Of a DNA stretch of 64,000 nt, positions 57,401 to 58,942 are shown one piece after another. The translations under genes were made by a program, and so were the position numbers. The notes beneath the pieces are model-generated. The model saw only the letters and a list, made by a program, of their open reading frames with translations. It did not search any database and was not told the origin of the DNA. Positions within the stretch are counted from its first letter, which is position 1. Each line of letters starts with the position of its first letter. Source of the stretch: Phytophthora sp. 'mugwort' (lineage: Eukaryota; Oomycota; Peronosporomycetes; Peronosporales; Peronosporaceae); assembly GCA_033558025.1 (NCBI GenBank), contig JAUCEF010000016.1:2790001-2854000 (forward strand), read 5' to 3'.

Positions 57401-58902
57401 AGCGGTGGACTGTGTGTTTTTTGCTGGAACCACGACATGAGCCAGTCTCCAGCATCAAAGCCTTCTTCGTCGTCACTATCAGAGAAACTACCTTCTGAGT
57501 TTAAATCGTAGATGAAAGCACCAGGTATTGGTTTGACGGAGGCTTCTTCTTGCTTTAACGACGACACAGCTTGCATCTTGCTAAAGTTGCCGATGTTCAC
57601 GAGATACCTATCACTCTCCGTTGAAGCTTCGACAATAGGTGACCCAGCGAGCAAAACAACCTCATCGGCAAGTCTAAAGATCGTCGTTGACTTTGTCGTT
57701 GCTTGTTGCTGGTCAAAAAGCGCCGCTGTCGCATTCTTGTCGCCCAAACACATAGCCACATCCTTCTGTGATGGGCATTGAACACCTAGTTCTTGCACGT
57801 AATTGATGACTTCGTCCCACGAACCGCTACGCACAACCTCTCCATCATGAAGCACAATAACATTTTTTGCGCGTGTGCAGTCCTCGGACGGGTCGCGCAA
57901 CAGCGAAATCACGATCACTTTATGCAACCACTTAGACAAACGACGAGTAATCGAGATGAACTCAAATGAGGATTCGTTCTCCAGTTGAGCCTGGTCCATG
58001 AGCACCGCATTCGTCTTGCTAAAGCGCAGGCCACAGCGGTGGATCGGGAACTGGGGGTAGTAGAGCGTGAAGGCGCGGGCGAGCTCCCACGCCACCTTGC
58101 GCTCCTTGGAGCGGCGACTCGCCACAGCCAGCGCACGCTCCGCCAGACTTTTTTGTTTTTCTTGGTCCACTTGATACTTCAACACACGGAAACGGCAAAA
58201 TGCACGCGCAAAAATAAACAACTCGACGGCGGTCACCGTCTCGAAGTGGCGACCGTGGCTCGTTACATACGTCAAGAAGGCAGGCAGCAACTTCTTAAAA
58301 TCCTCCTTCTTCCACTCCCCACCTGCCTCAAGACTGGCCACGTCGGCATGCGCGCCGCCCTGAGGCGCAACGACGGTGCTGGTGAAGAGTACGCCCGAGT
58401 TTTGACTCAGGGCGCGCAGCGTCTCCGCCGTCGTTTCCTTAACGCCCATGGCGGCAGCCGTGGCGCTGGCGCTCCACGCGTGCCAGGCGAGCTCCGCGAG
58501 GCTCTGCGCGGTCTTCTTCTCCTCGCTCACGCTCTCAAAGTCGGCTACAGCACGGGCCGCTGCAGCTGCCGTAGGGCTCGCGCCCTGCTGTTGCTTCGTC
58601 TCGTCGAGCTCCGTCTCCGTGGTGGTGACGATCTCAGTCGTCGTCTCGCTCGAGCCGTCGGGTCTGGTCACCACGGTGGTGACGGTGCAGCCGTCGGCGC
58701 TGGTCGTGACCGCCGTCGTGGTGCCGTCAGCGACCTTGGAGACGGCGGTCGTGGAGCCGTCCTTGGCTGTCGTGACTGTGTCACGCTGCTTGGTCTCAGG
58801 CTTTTTGTCCTGCTGCTGCTGGGCCGGTGGGCTGCGGGTCACCGTGGGGTGCTTCAGACGCGCGTCGTCCTTGGCCACCTCGTTGGACTCGGTGCCGCCC
58901 AT
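24430..58902 (-). CDS. Giant tandem-repeat protein, 11,490 aa, ABCG-like ends
   Basis: One ATG-to-stop frame of 34,473 bases without an in-frame stop. Order: unique N-terminus (residues 1-527), array A (95-residue units), a linker with WFMSLFK, array B (89/92-residue Thr/Glu units with Lys/Arg clusters), array C (103-residue units homologous to A), and a unique C-terminus of about 420 residues ending in a Ser/Thr-rich tail. The N- and C-terminal unique domains resemble each other and the Walker-B-to-D-loop half of oomycete ABCG/PDR nucleotide-binding domains, but no Walker A is present. There is no signal peptide or membrane segment. The start MGGTES fits an N-myristoylation motif. The frame staying open through well over a hundred repeats argues strongly that it is translated. 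The family was not recognised. A structural, membrane-tethered or phosphorylation-rich scaffold role is only inference. Copy numbers depend on assembly accuracy. Confidence 0.85.
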   Translation of the reverse strand: MGGTESNEVAKDDARLKHPTVTRSPPAQQQQDKKPETKQRDTVTTAKDGSTTAVSKVADGTTTAVTTSADGCTVTTVVTRPDGSSETTTEIVTTTETELDETKQQQGASPTAAAAARAVADFESVSEEKKTAQSLAELAWHAWSASATAAAMGVKETTAETLRALSQNSGVLFTSTVVAPQGGAHADVASLEAGGEWKKEDFKKLLPAFLTYVTSHGRHFETVTAVELFIFARAFCRFRVLKYQVDQEKQKSLAERALAVASRRSKERKVAWELARAFTLYYPQFPIHRCGLRFSKTNAVLMDQAQLENESSFEFISITRRLSKWLHKVIVISLLRDPSEDCTRAKNVIVLHDGEVVRSGSWDEVINYVQELGVQCPSQKDVAMCLGDKNATAALFDQQQATTKSTTIFRLADEVVLLAGSPIVEASTESDRYLVNIGNFSKMQAVSSLKQEEASVKPIPGAFIYDLNSEGSFSDSDDEEGFDAGDWLMSWFQQKTHSPPLTTKAAARKLVAHWTATKHQKASAPHESVKREVFRSEKPDGSIVTKTVRTTPRTETSPAGELVTTIEVETTTETETQDGAKSTTVETETTTETATETAATIASTAGMTAISSTEEAGAAPGETVKTEVFRSEEADGSIVTKTVRTTTRTETSPAGELVTTVEVETTTETETQDGAKSTTVETETTTETATETAATIASTAGMTAISSTEEAGAAPGETVKTEVFRSEEADGSIVTKTVRTTTRTETSPAGELVTTVEVETTTETETQDGAKSTTVETETTTETATETAATIASTAGMTAISSTEEAGAAPGETVKTEVFRSEEADGSIVTKTVRTTTRTETSPAGELVTTVEVETTTETETQDGAKSTTVETETTTETATETAATIASTAGMTAISSTEEAGAAPGETVKTEVFRSEEADGSIVTKTVRTTTRTETSPAGELVTTIEVETTTETETQDGAKSTTVETETTTETATETAATIASTAGMTAISSTEEAGAAPGETMKTEVFRSEEADGSIVTKTVRTTTRTETSPAGELVTTIEVETTTETETQDGAKSTTMETETTTETATETAATIASTAGMTAISSTEEAGAAPGETVKTEVFRSEEADGSIVTKTVRTTTRTETSPAGELVTTVEVETTTETETQDGAKSTTVETETTTETATETAATIASTAGMTAISSTEEAGAAPGETVKTEVFRSEEADGSIVTKTVRTTTRTETSPAGELVTTVEVETTTETETQDGAKSTTVETETTTETATETAATIASTAGMTAISSTEEAGAAPGETVKTEVFRSEEADGSIVTKTVRTTTRTETSPAGELVTTVEVETTTETETQDGAKSTTVETETTTETATETAATIASTAGMTAISSTEEAGAAPGETVKTEVFRSEEADGSIVTKTVRTTTRTETSPAGELVTTIEVETTTETETQDGAKSTTVETETTTETATETAATIASTAGMTAISSTEEAGAAPGETVKTEVFRSEEADGSIVTKTVRTTTRTETSPAGELVTTVEVETTTETETQDGAKSTTVETETTTETATETAATIASTAGMTAISSTEEAGAAPGETVKTEVFRSEEADGSIVTKTVRTTTRTETSPAGELVTTVEVETTTETETQDGAKSTTVETETTTETATETAATIASTAGMTAISSTEEAGAAPGETVKTEVFRSEEADGSIVTKTVRTTTRTETSPAGELVTTVEVETTTETETQDGAKSTTLETETTTETATETAATIASTAGMTAISSTEEAGAAPGETVKTEVFRSEEADGSIVTKTVRTTTRTETSPAGELVTTVEVETTTETETQDGAKSTTVETETTTETATETAATIASTAGMTAISSTEEAGAAPGETVKTEVIRSEEADGSIVTKTVRTTTRTETSPAGELVTTIEVETTTETETQDGAKSTTVETETTTETATETAATIASTAGMTAISSTEEAGAAPGETVKTEVFRSEEADGSIVTKTVRTTTRTETSPAGELVTTIEVETTTETETQDGAKSTTMETETTTETATETAATIASTAGMTAISSTEEAGAAPGETVKTEVFRSEEADGSIVTKTVRTTTRTETSPAGELVTTVEVETTTETETQDGAKSTTVETETTTETATETAATIASTAGMTAISSTEEAGAAPGETVKTEVFRSEEADGSIVTKTVRTTTRTETSPAGELVTTVEVETTTETETQDGAKSTTVETETTTETATETAATIASTAGMTAISSTEEAGAAPGETVKTEVFRSEEADGSIVTKTVRTTTRTETSPAGELVTTVEVETTTETETQDGAKSTTLETETTTETATETAATIASTAGMTAISSTEEAGAAPGETVKTEVFRSEEADGSIVTKTVRTTTRTETSPAGELVTTVEVETTTETETQDGAKSTTVETETTTETATETAATIASTAGMTAISSTEEAGAAPGETVKTEVFRSEEADGSIVTKTVRTTTRTETSPAGELVTTVEVETTTETETQDGAKSTTVETETTTETATETAATIASTAGMTAISSTEEAGAAPGETVKTEVFRSEEADGSIVTKTVRTTTRTETSPAGELVTTVEVETTTETETQDGAKSTTLETETTTETATETAATIASTAGMTAISSTEEAGAAPGETVKTEVFRSEEADGSIVTRTVRTTTRTETSPAGELVTTVEVETTTETETQDGAKSTTLETETTTETATETAATIASTAGMTAISSTEEAGAAPGETVKTEVFRSEEADGSIVTKTVRTTTRTETSPAGELVTTVEVETTTETETQDGAKSTTVETETTTETATETAATIASTAGMTAISSTEEAGAAPGETVKTEVFRSEEADGSIVTKTVRTTTRTETSPAGELVTTIEVETTTETEVPVELSARLTSEDEPNWFMSLFKSKEAETPKPIEEKPSCVHKAVENSTIVKIVETKPAMTKQETPIIFEAADATTKHSAQQIDETTEVTVETTDVKPEETTEVTYVTTTETTEEVPSTSEVTVETTETTEIVEETVEETDVTEGKKPKSKKHRKPKRKPTAGTTEEETTEVTEETTETVEKTDVKPEETTEVTEVTEVTTTETTEEVPSTSEVTVETTETTEIVEETVEETDVTEGKKPKSKKHRKPKRKPTAGTTEEETTEVTEETTETVEKTDVKPEETTEVTEVTEVTTTETTEEVPSTSEVTVETTETTEIVEETVEETDVTEGKKPKSKKHRKPKRKPTAGTTEEETTEVTEETTETVETTDVKPEETTEVTEVTEVTTTETTEEVPSTSEVTVETTETTEIVEETVEETDVTEGKKPKSKKHRKPKRKPTAGTTEEETTEVTEETTETVETTDVKPEETTEVTEVTTTETTAEVPSTSEVTVETTETTEIVEETVEETDVTEGKKPKSKKHRKPKRKPTAGTTEEETTEVTEETTETVETTDVKPEETTEVTEVTEVTTTETTEEVPSTSEVTVETTETTEIVEETVEETDVTEGKKPKSKKHRKPKRKPTAGTTEEETTEVTEETTETVEKTDVKPEETTEVTEVTEVTTTETTEEVPSTSEVTVETTETTEIVEETVEETDVTEGKKPKSKKHRKPKRKPTAGTTEEETTEVTEETTETVEKTDVKPEETTEVTEVTEVTTTETTEEVPSTSEVTVETTETTEIVEETVEETDVTEGKKPKSKKHRKPKRKPTAGTTEEETTEVTEETTETVETTDVKPEETTEVTEVTEVTTTETTEEVPSTSEVTVETTETTEIVEETVEETDVTEGKKPKSKKHRKPKRKPTAGTTEEETTEVTEETTETVEKTDVKPEETTEVTEVTEVTTTETTEEVPSTSEVTVETTETTEIVEETVEETDVTEGKKPKSKKHRKPKRKPTAGTTEEETTEVTEETTETVEKTDVKPEETTEVTEVTTTETTEEVPSTSEVTVETTETTEIVEETVEETDVTEGKKPKSKKHRKPKRKPTAGTTEEETTEVTEETTETVEKTDVKPEETTEVTEVTTTETTEEVPSTSEVTVETTETTEIVEETVEETDVTEDKKPKSKKHRKPKRKPTAGTTEEETTEVTEETTETVEKTDVKPEETTEVTEVTEVTTTETTEEVPSTSEVTVETTETTEIVEETVEETDVTEGKKPKSKKHRKPKRKPTAGTTEEETTEVTEETTETVEKTDLKPEETTEVTEVTTTETTEEVPSTSEVTVETTETTEIVEETVEETDVTEGKKPKSKKHRKPKRKPTAGTTEEETTEVTEETTETVEKTDVKPEETTEVTEVTEVTTTETTEEVPSTSEVTVETTETTEIVEETVEETDVTEGKKPKSKKHRKPKRKPTAGTTEEETTEVTEETTETVEKTDVKPEETTEVTEVTEVTTTETTEEVPSTSEVTVETTETTEIVEETVEETDVTEGKKPKSKKHRKPKRKPTAGTTEEETTEVTEETTETVEKTDVKPEETTEVTEVTTTETTEEVPSTSEVTVETTETTEIVEETVEETDVTEGKKPKSKKHRKPKRKPTAGTTEEETTEVTEETTETVEKTDVKPEETTEVTEVTEVTTTETTEEVPSTSEVTVETTETTEIVEETVEETDVTEGKKPKSKKHRKPKRKPTAGTTEEETTEVTEETTETVEKTDLKPEETTEVTEVTTTETTEEVPSTSEVTVETTETTEIVEETVEETDVTEGKKPKSKKHRKPKRKPTAGTTEEETTEVTEETTETVEKTDVKPEETTEVTEVTEVTTTETTEEVPSTSEVTVETTETTEIVEETVEETDVTEGKKPKSKKHRKPKRKPTAGTTEEETTEVTEETTETVEKTDLKPEETTEVTEVTTTETTEEVPSTSEVTVETTETTEIVEETVEETDVTEGKKPKSKKHRKPKRKPTAGTTEEETTEVTEETTETVETTDVKPEETTEVTEVTEVTTTETTEEVPSTSEVTVETTETTEIVEETVEETDVTEGKKPKSKKHRKPKRKPTAGTTEEETTEVTEETTETVEKTDVKPEETTEVTEVTEVTTTETTEEVPSTSEVTVETTETTEIVEETVEETDVTEGKKPKSKKHRKPKRKPTAGTTEEETTEVTEETTETVETTDVKPEETTEVTEVTEVTTTETTEEVPSTSEVTVETTETTEIVEETVEETDVTEGKKPKSKKHRKPKRKPTAGTTEEETTEVTEETTETVETTDVKPEETTEVTEVTEVTTTETTEEVPSTSEVTVETTETTEIVEETVEETDVTEGKKPKSKKHRKPKRKPTAGTTEEETTEVTEETTETVEKTDLKPEETTEVTEVTTTETTEEVPSTSEVTVETTETTEIVEETVEETDVTEGKKPKSKKHRKPKRKPTAGTTEEETTEVTEETTETVETTDVKPEETTEVTEVTEVTTTETTEEVPSTSEVTVETTETTEIVEETVEETDVTEGKKPKSKKHRKPKRKPTAGTTEEETTEVTEETTETVEKTDVKPEETTEVTEVTTTETTEEVPSTSEVTVETTETTEIVEETVEETDVTEGKKPKSKKHRKPKRKPTAGTTEEETTEVTEETTETVEKTDVKPEETTEVTEVTEVTTTETTEEVPSTSEVTVETTETTEIVEETVEETDVTEGKKPKSKKHRKPKRKPTAGTTEEETTEVTEETTETVETTDVKPEETTEVTEVTEVTTTETTEEVPSTSEVTVETTETTEIVEETVEETDVTEGKKPKSKKHRKPKRKPTAGTTEEETTEVTEETTETVEKTDLKPEETTEVTEVTTTETTEEVPSTSEVTVETTETTEIVEETVEETDVTEGKKPKSKKHRKPKRKPTAGTTEEETTEVTEETTETVETTDVKPEETTEVTEVTEVTTTETTEEVPSTSEVTVETTETTEIVEETVEETDVTEGKKPKSKKHRKPKRKPTAGTTEEETTEVTEETTETVEKTDVKPEETTEVTEVTEVTTTETTEEVPSTSEVTVETTETTEIVEETVEETDVTEGKKPKSKKHRKPKRKPTAGTTEEETTEVTEETTETVEKTDLKPEETTEVTEVTTTETTEEVPSTSEVTVETTETTEIVEETVEETDVTEGKKPKSKKHRKPKRKPTAGTTEEETTEVTEETTETVETTDVKPEETTEVTEVTEVTTTETTEEVPSTSEVTVETTETTEIVEETVEETDVTEGKKPKSKKHRKPKRKPTAGTTEEETTEVTEETTETVEKTDVKPEETTEVTEVTTTETTEEVPSTSEVTVETTETTEIVEETVEETDVTEDKKPKSKKHRKPTAGTTEEETTEVTEETTETVETTDVKPEETTEVTEVTEVTTTETTEEVPSTSEVTVETTETTEIVEETVEETDVTEDKKPKSKKHRKPKRKPTAGTTEEETTEVTEETTETVEKTDVKPEETTEVTEVTEVTTTETTEEVPSTSEVTVETTETTEIVEETVEETDVTEDKKPKSKKHRKPKRKPTAGTTEEETTEVTEETTETVETTDVKPEETTEVTEVTEVTTTETTEEVPSTSEVTVETTETTEIVEETVEETDVTEDKKPKSKKHRKPKRKPTAGTTEEETTEVTEETTETVETTDVKPEETTEVTEVTTTETTEEVPSTSEVTVETTETTEIVEETVEETDVTEGKKPKSKKHRKPKRKPTAGTTEEETTEVTEETTETVETTDVKPEETTEVTEVTTTETTEEVPSTSEVTVETTETTEIVEETVEETDVTEGKKPKSKKHRKPKRKPTAGTTEEETTEVTEETTETVETTDVKPEETTEVTEVTTTETTEEVPSTSEVTVETTETTEIVEETVEETDVTEGKKPKSKKHRKPKRKPTAGTTEEETTEVTEETTETVEKTDVKPEETTEVTEVTEVTTTETTEEVPSTSEVTVETTETTEIVEETVEETDVTEDKKPKSKKHRKPKRKPTAGTTEEETTEVTEETTETVETTDVKPEETTEVTEVTTTETTEEVPSTSEVTVETTETTEIVEETDVTEGKKPKSKKHRKPKRKPTAGTTEEETTEVTEETTETVETTDVKPEETTEVTEVTTTETTEEVPSTSEVTVETTETTEIVEETVEETDVTEDKKPKSKKHRKPKRKPTAGTTEEETTEVTEETTETVETTDVKPEETTEVTEVTEVTTTETTEEVPSTSEVTVETTETTEIVEETVEETDVTEDKKPKSKKHRKPKRKPTAGTTEEETTEVTEETTETVETTDVKPEETTEVTEVTTTETTEEVPSTSEVTVETTETTEIVEETVEETDVTEGKKPKSKKHRKPKRKPTAGTTEEETTEVTEETTETVETTDVKPEETTEVTEVTEVTTTETTEEVPSTSEVTVETTETTEIVEETVEETDVTEGKKPKSKKHRKPKRKPTAGTTEEETTEVTEETTETVETTDVKPEETTEVTEVTEVTTTETTEEVPSTSEVTVETTETTEIVEETVEETDVTEGKKPKSKKHRKPKRKPTAGTTEEETTEVTEETTETVEKTDLKPEETTEVTEVTTTETTEEVPSTSEVTVETTETTEIVEETVEETDVTEGKKPKSKKHRKPKRKPTAGTTEEETTEVTEETTETVETTDVKPEETTEVTEVTTTETTEEVPSTSEVTVETTETTEIVEETVEETDVTEGKKPKSKKHRKPKRKPTAGTTEEETTEVTEETTETVEKTDVKPEETTEVTEVTEVTTTETTEEVPSTSEVTVETTETTEIVEETVEETDVTEDKKPKSKKHRKPKRKPTAGTTEEETTEVTEGTTETVETTDVKPEETTEVTEVTEVTTTETTEEVPSTSEVTVETTETTEIVEETVEETDVTEGKKPKSKKHRKPKRKPTAGTTEEETTEVTEETTETVETTDVKPEETTEVTEVTEVTTTETTEEVPSTSEVTVETTETTEIVEETVEETDVTEGKKPKSKKHRKPKRKPTAGTTEEETTEVTEETTETVETTDVKPEETTEVTEVTEVTTTETTEEVPSTSEVTVETTETTEIVEETVEETDVTEDKKPKSKKHRKPKRKPTAGTTEEETTEVTEETTETVETTDVKPEETTEVTEVTEVTTTETTEEVPSTSEVTVETTETTEIVEETVEETDVTEDKKPKSKKHRKPKRKPTAGTTEEETTEVTEGTTETVETTDVKPEETTEVTEVTEVTTTETTEEVPSTSEVTVETTETTEIVEETVEETDVTEGKKPKSKKHRKPKRKPTAGTTEEETTEVTEETTETVEKTDVKPEETTEVTEVTEVTTTETTEEVPSTSEVTVETTETTEIVEETVEETDVTEGKKPKSKKHRKPKRKPTAGTTEEETTEVTEETTETVETTDVKPEETTEVTEVTTTETTEEVPSTSEVTVETTETTEIVEETVEETDVTEDKKPKSKKHRKPKRKPTAGTTEEETTEVTEGTTETVETTDVKPEETTEVTEVTEVTTTETTEEVPSTSEVTVETTETTEIVEETVEETDVTEGKKPKSKKHRKPKRKPTAGTTEEETTEVTEETTETVETTDVKPEETTEVTEVTEVTTTETTEEVPSTSEVTVETTETTEIVEETVEETDVTEGKKPKSKKHRKPKRKPTAGTTEEETTEVTEETTETVEKTDVKPEETTEVTEVTEVTTTETTEEVPSTSEVTVETTETTEIVEETVEETDVTEDKKPKSKKHRKPKRKPTAGTTEEETTEVTEETTETVETTDVKPEETTEVTEVTEVTTTETTEEVPSTSEVTVETTETTEIVEETVEETDVTEGKKPKSKKHRKPKRKPTAGTTEEETTEVTEETTETVETTDVKPEETTEVTEVTEVTTTETTEEVPSTSEVTVETTETTEIVEETVEETDVTEGKKPKSKKHRKPKRKPTAGTTEEETTEVTEETTETVETTDVKPEETTEVTEVTTTETTEEVPSTSEVTVETTETTEIVEETVEETDVTEDKKPKSKKHRKPKRKPTAGTTEEETTEVTEETTETVETTDVKPEETTEVTEVTEVTTTETTEEVPSTSEVTVETTETTEIVEETVEETDVTEGKKPKSKKHRKPKRKPTAGTTEEETTEVTEETTETVETTDVKPEETTEVTEVTEVTTTETTEEVPSTSEVTVETTETTEIVEETVEETDVTEGKKPKSKKHRKPKRKPTAGTTEEETTEVTEETTETVETTDVKPEETTEVTEVTEVTTTETTEEVPSTSEVTVETTETTEIVEETVEETDVTEGKKPKSKKHRKPKRKPTAGTTEEETTEVTEETTETVETTDVKPEETTEVTEVTEVTTTETTEEVPSTSEVTVETTETTEIVEETVEETDVTEGKKPKSKKHRKPKRKPTAGTTEEETTEVTEETTETVETTDVKPEETTEVTEVTTTETTEEVPSTSEVTVETTETTEIVEETVEETDVTEGKKPKSKKHRKPKRKPTAGTTEEETTEVTEETTETVETTDVKPEETTEVTEVTTTETTEEVPSTSEVTVETTETTEIVEETVEETDVTEDKKPKSKKHRKPKRKPTAGTTEEETTEVTEETTETVETTDVKPEETTEVTEVTTTETTAEVPSTSEVTVETTETTEIVEETVEETDVTEGKKPKSKKHRKPKRKPTAGTTEEETTEVTEETTETVETTDVKPEETTEVTEVTEVTTTETTEEVPSTSEVTVETTETTEIVEETVEETDVTEGKKPKSKKHRKPKRKPTAGTTEEETTEVTEETTETVETTDVKPEETTEVTEVTEVTTTETTEEVPSTSEVTVETTETTEIVEETVEETDVTEGKKPKSKKHRKPKRKPTAGTTEEETTEVTEETTETVETTDVKPEETTEVTEVTEVTTTETTEEVPSTSEVTVETTETTEIVEETVEETDVTEDKKPKSKKHRKPKRKPTAGTTEEETTEVTEETTETVEKTDVKPEETTEVTEVTEVTTTETTEEVPSTSEVTVETTETTEIVEETVEETDVTEGKKPKSKKHRKPKRKPTTGTTEEETTETSNFKTKEAVEAIAKSSSTTQETDEDGSAGATVKTEVFRTMGANGNVITKTVCTTIRKVTTSSGAVKRMIEVETTTVTKTVAGETNTTVETETREEVDDSSVTSATTSSTSASEATLISSSTMQETDEDGSAGATVKTEVFRTTGANGNVITKTVRTTIRKVTTSSGAVKRMIEVETTTVTKTVAGETNTTVETETREEVDDSSVTSATTSSTSASEATLISSSTMQETDEDGSAGATVKTEVFRTTGANGNVITKTVRTTIRKVTTSSGAVKRMIEVETTTVTKTVAGETNTTVETETREEVDDSSVTSATTSSTSASEATLISSSTMQETDEDGSAGATVKTEVFRTTGANGNVITKTVRTTIRKVTTSSGAVKRMIEVETTTVTKTVAGETNTTVETETREEVDDSSVTSATTSSTSASEATLISSSTMQETDEDGSAGATVKTEVFRTTGANGNVITKTVRTTIRKVTTSSGAVKRMIEVETTTVTKTVAGETNTTVETETREEVDDSSVTSATTSSTSASEATLISSSTMQETDEDGSAGATVKTEVFRTMGANGNVITKTVCTTIRKVTMSSGAVKRMIEVETTTVTKTVAGETNTTVETETREEVDDSSVTSATTSSTSASEATLISSSTMQETDEDGSAGATVKTEVFRTTGANGNVITKTVRTTIRKVTTSSGAVKRMIEVETTTVTKTVAGETNTTVETETREEVDDSSVTSATTSSTSASEATLISSSTMQETDEDGSAGATVKTEVFRTMGANGNVITKTVCTTIRKVTMSSGAVKRMIEVETTTVTKTVAGETNTTVETETREEVDDSSVTSATTSSTSASEATLISSSTMQETDEDGSAGATVKTEVFRTTGANGNVITKTVRTTIRKVTTSSGAVKRMIEVETTTVTKTVAGETNTTVETETREEVDDSSVTSATTSSTSASEATLISSSTMQETDEDGSAGATVKTEVFRTTGANGNVITKTVRTTIRKVTTSSGAVKRMIEVETTTVTKTVAGETNTTVETETREEVDDSSVTSATTSSTSASEATLISSSTMQETDEDGSAGATVKTEVFRTTGANGNVITKTVRTTIRKVTTSSGAVKRMIEVETTTVTKTVAGETNTTMETETREEVDDSSVTSATTSSTSASEATLISSSTMQETDEDGSAGATVKTEVFRTTGANGNVITKTVRTTIRKVTTSSGAVKRMIEVETTTVTKTVAGETNTTVETETREENDEDALGVISVTSVVGIDGSKRTAAELGWEEKLAVTTVQRTDKGSAWWNMKRRRLVKTWLPQFVSYVQRRGRSLSKAMPRKELLNFARDFCDQNFVSFEDGFFNTGTYEEKRATWTIARSLSFHYPGVAVQQLGLGVGKYQRTLLIDEVCRTRNGADGSSVMEVEFVVSALQIVPKKCAYYEDVLILENGEVLFHGTGESLVTYFQELGFVCAPGVTVSDYLLNLTEEQQIHHQVTMIQGFNNQRQLRRSRMFSGLMKFADDMVLVTGGPGAGALSRTSTPVGSPAHSGSTARLSTSYSPLRRQLKHRFTRGSPARSPFGSPMSSAAGFASPQSNDATRSMKITAYASPSSSQTSKTTTYASPMRTQSTATAGSTTTRKIRIEGDFTVTTTEITSPRGTKRVSTTRQSTNSGLSSTTAA
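24900..25560 (-). other. C-terminal ABCG/PDR-like degenerate domain
   Basis: This is the paralogue of the N-terminal domain. It starts with LVKTWLPQFVSYVQRRGRSL and ELLNFARDFC, continues with WTIARSLSFHYP and TLLIDEVCRTRNGADGSSVM, and ends in YYEDVLILENGEVLFHGTGE and VTYFQELGFVCAPGVTVSDY. It is closer to real PDR proteins than the N-terminal copy and keeps a DE pair at the Walker-B position (LLIDEV). No Walker A precedes it. A glycine-rich GGPGAGALS follows further on but lacks the required Lys. Confidence 0.75.
25690..29340 (-). repeat. Array C: 12 copies of a 309-bp (103-aa) repeat
   Basis: The unit encodes TVKTEVFRTTGANGNVITKT, VRTTIRKVTTSSGAVKRMIE, VETTTVTKTVAGETNTTVET, ETREEVDDSSVTSATTSSTS and ASEATLISSSTMQETDEDGS. 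Spacing is a constant 309 bases. Rare variants (FRTMGANG with VCTTIRKVTM) recur in alternate units, showing block duplication. The unit is homologous to that of array A (shared TVKTEVFR, TKTVRTT, EVETTT, TVETET). Confidence 0.97.
29353..50080 (-). repeat. Array B: ~76 copies of a 267/276-bp (89/92-aa) repeat
   Basis: Each unit encodes a basic cluster (KKPKSKKHRKPKRKP) followed by about 75 residues of Thr, Glu and Val (TTEEETTEVTEETTETVE, then DVKPEETTEVTEVT). The length difference is one EVT triplet more or less. The first and last copies of GTGCTTCTTCGACTTGGG on the plus strand are 20,451 bases apart. With one unit lacking KPKR and one lacking VEET (12 bases each), the arithmetic gives 75 intervals, about 50 long and 25 short. 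Marker variants are VEKTD/VETTD, DVKPE/DLKPE and EGKKP/EDKKP, plus silent changes. Confidence 0.95.
50337..57321 (-). repeat. Array A: ~24.5 copies of a 285-bp (95-aa) repeat
   Basis: The unit encodes TVKTEVFRSEEADGSIVTKT, then RTETSPAGELVTT, EVETTTETETQDGAKS, TVETETTTETATETAATIA and STAGMTAISSTEEAGAAPGE. Landmarks recur exactly every 285 bases from 50547 to 57102, so no unit has changed length. The first unit (nearest the N-terminus) is the most diverged (SVKREVFRSEKPDG); the last is cut short at EVETTTETEVPVEL. Variants are nearly all single-base (for example STTV, STTL or STTM before ETETTTE). Confidence 0.97.
57627..58320 (-). other. N-terminal ABCG/PDR-like degenerate domain (residues ~195-425)
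   Basis: Residues 195-280 contain a helical segment (FKKLLPAFLTYVTSHGRHFE, ELFIFARAFC). Residues 298-392 then follow the PDR pattern: VLMDQAQLEN where a normal domain has a Walker B and D-loop, WLHKVIVISLLRDPSEDC matching the conserved switch strand, NVIVLHDGEVVRSG matching the strand after it, and VINYVQELGVQCPSQKDVAM matching the YFESLGFxCPPxxDVADYL pattern. The Walker-B glutamate and the usual STGLDS stretch are lost. No Walker A or signature motif is present, so ATP hydrolysis is unlikely. Confidence 0.7.
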
Positions 58903-58910
58903 ACTTTGCT

Positions 58911-58933
58911 TTTTTCCTCTCTCTCTCTCTTTT
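58911..58933 (-). promoter_or_regulatory. Purine-rich (GA)n leader before the giant gene's ATG
   Basis: On the minus strand a GAGAGAGAGAGAG run followed by GGAAAAAAGC ends about 10 bases before the start codon. It is a microsatellite and probably part of a short 5' UTR. No clear oomycete initiator was identified. Confidence 0.4.
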
Positions 58934-58942
58934 GCACTCGCT

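Noticed and set aside
24430..58902. The giant protein as a secreted mucin or RxLR/CRN-type effector
   Set aside because: The N-terminus (MGGTESNEVAKDD) has no signal peptide, and no RxLR or LFLAK motif was seen.
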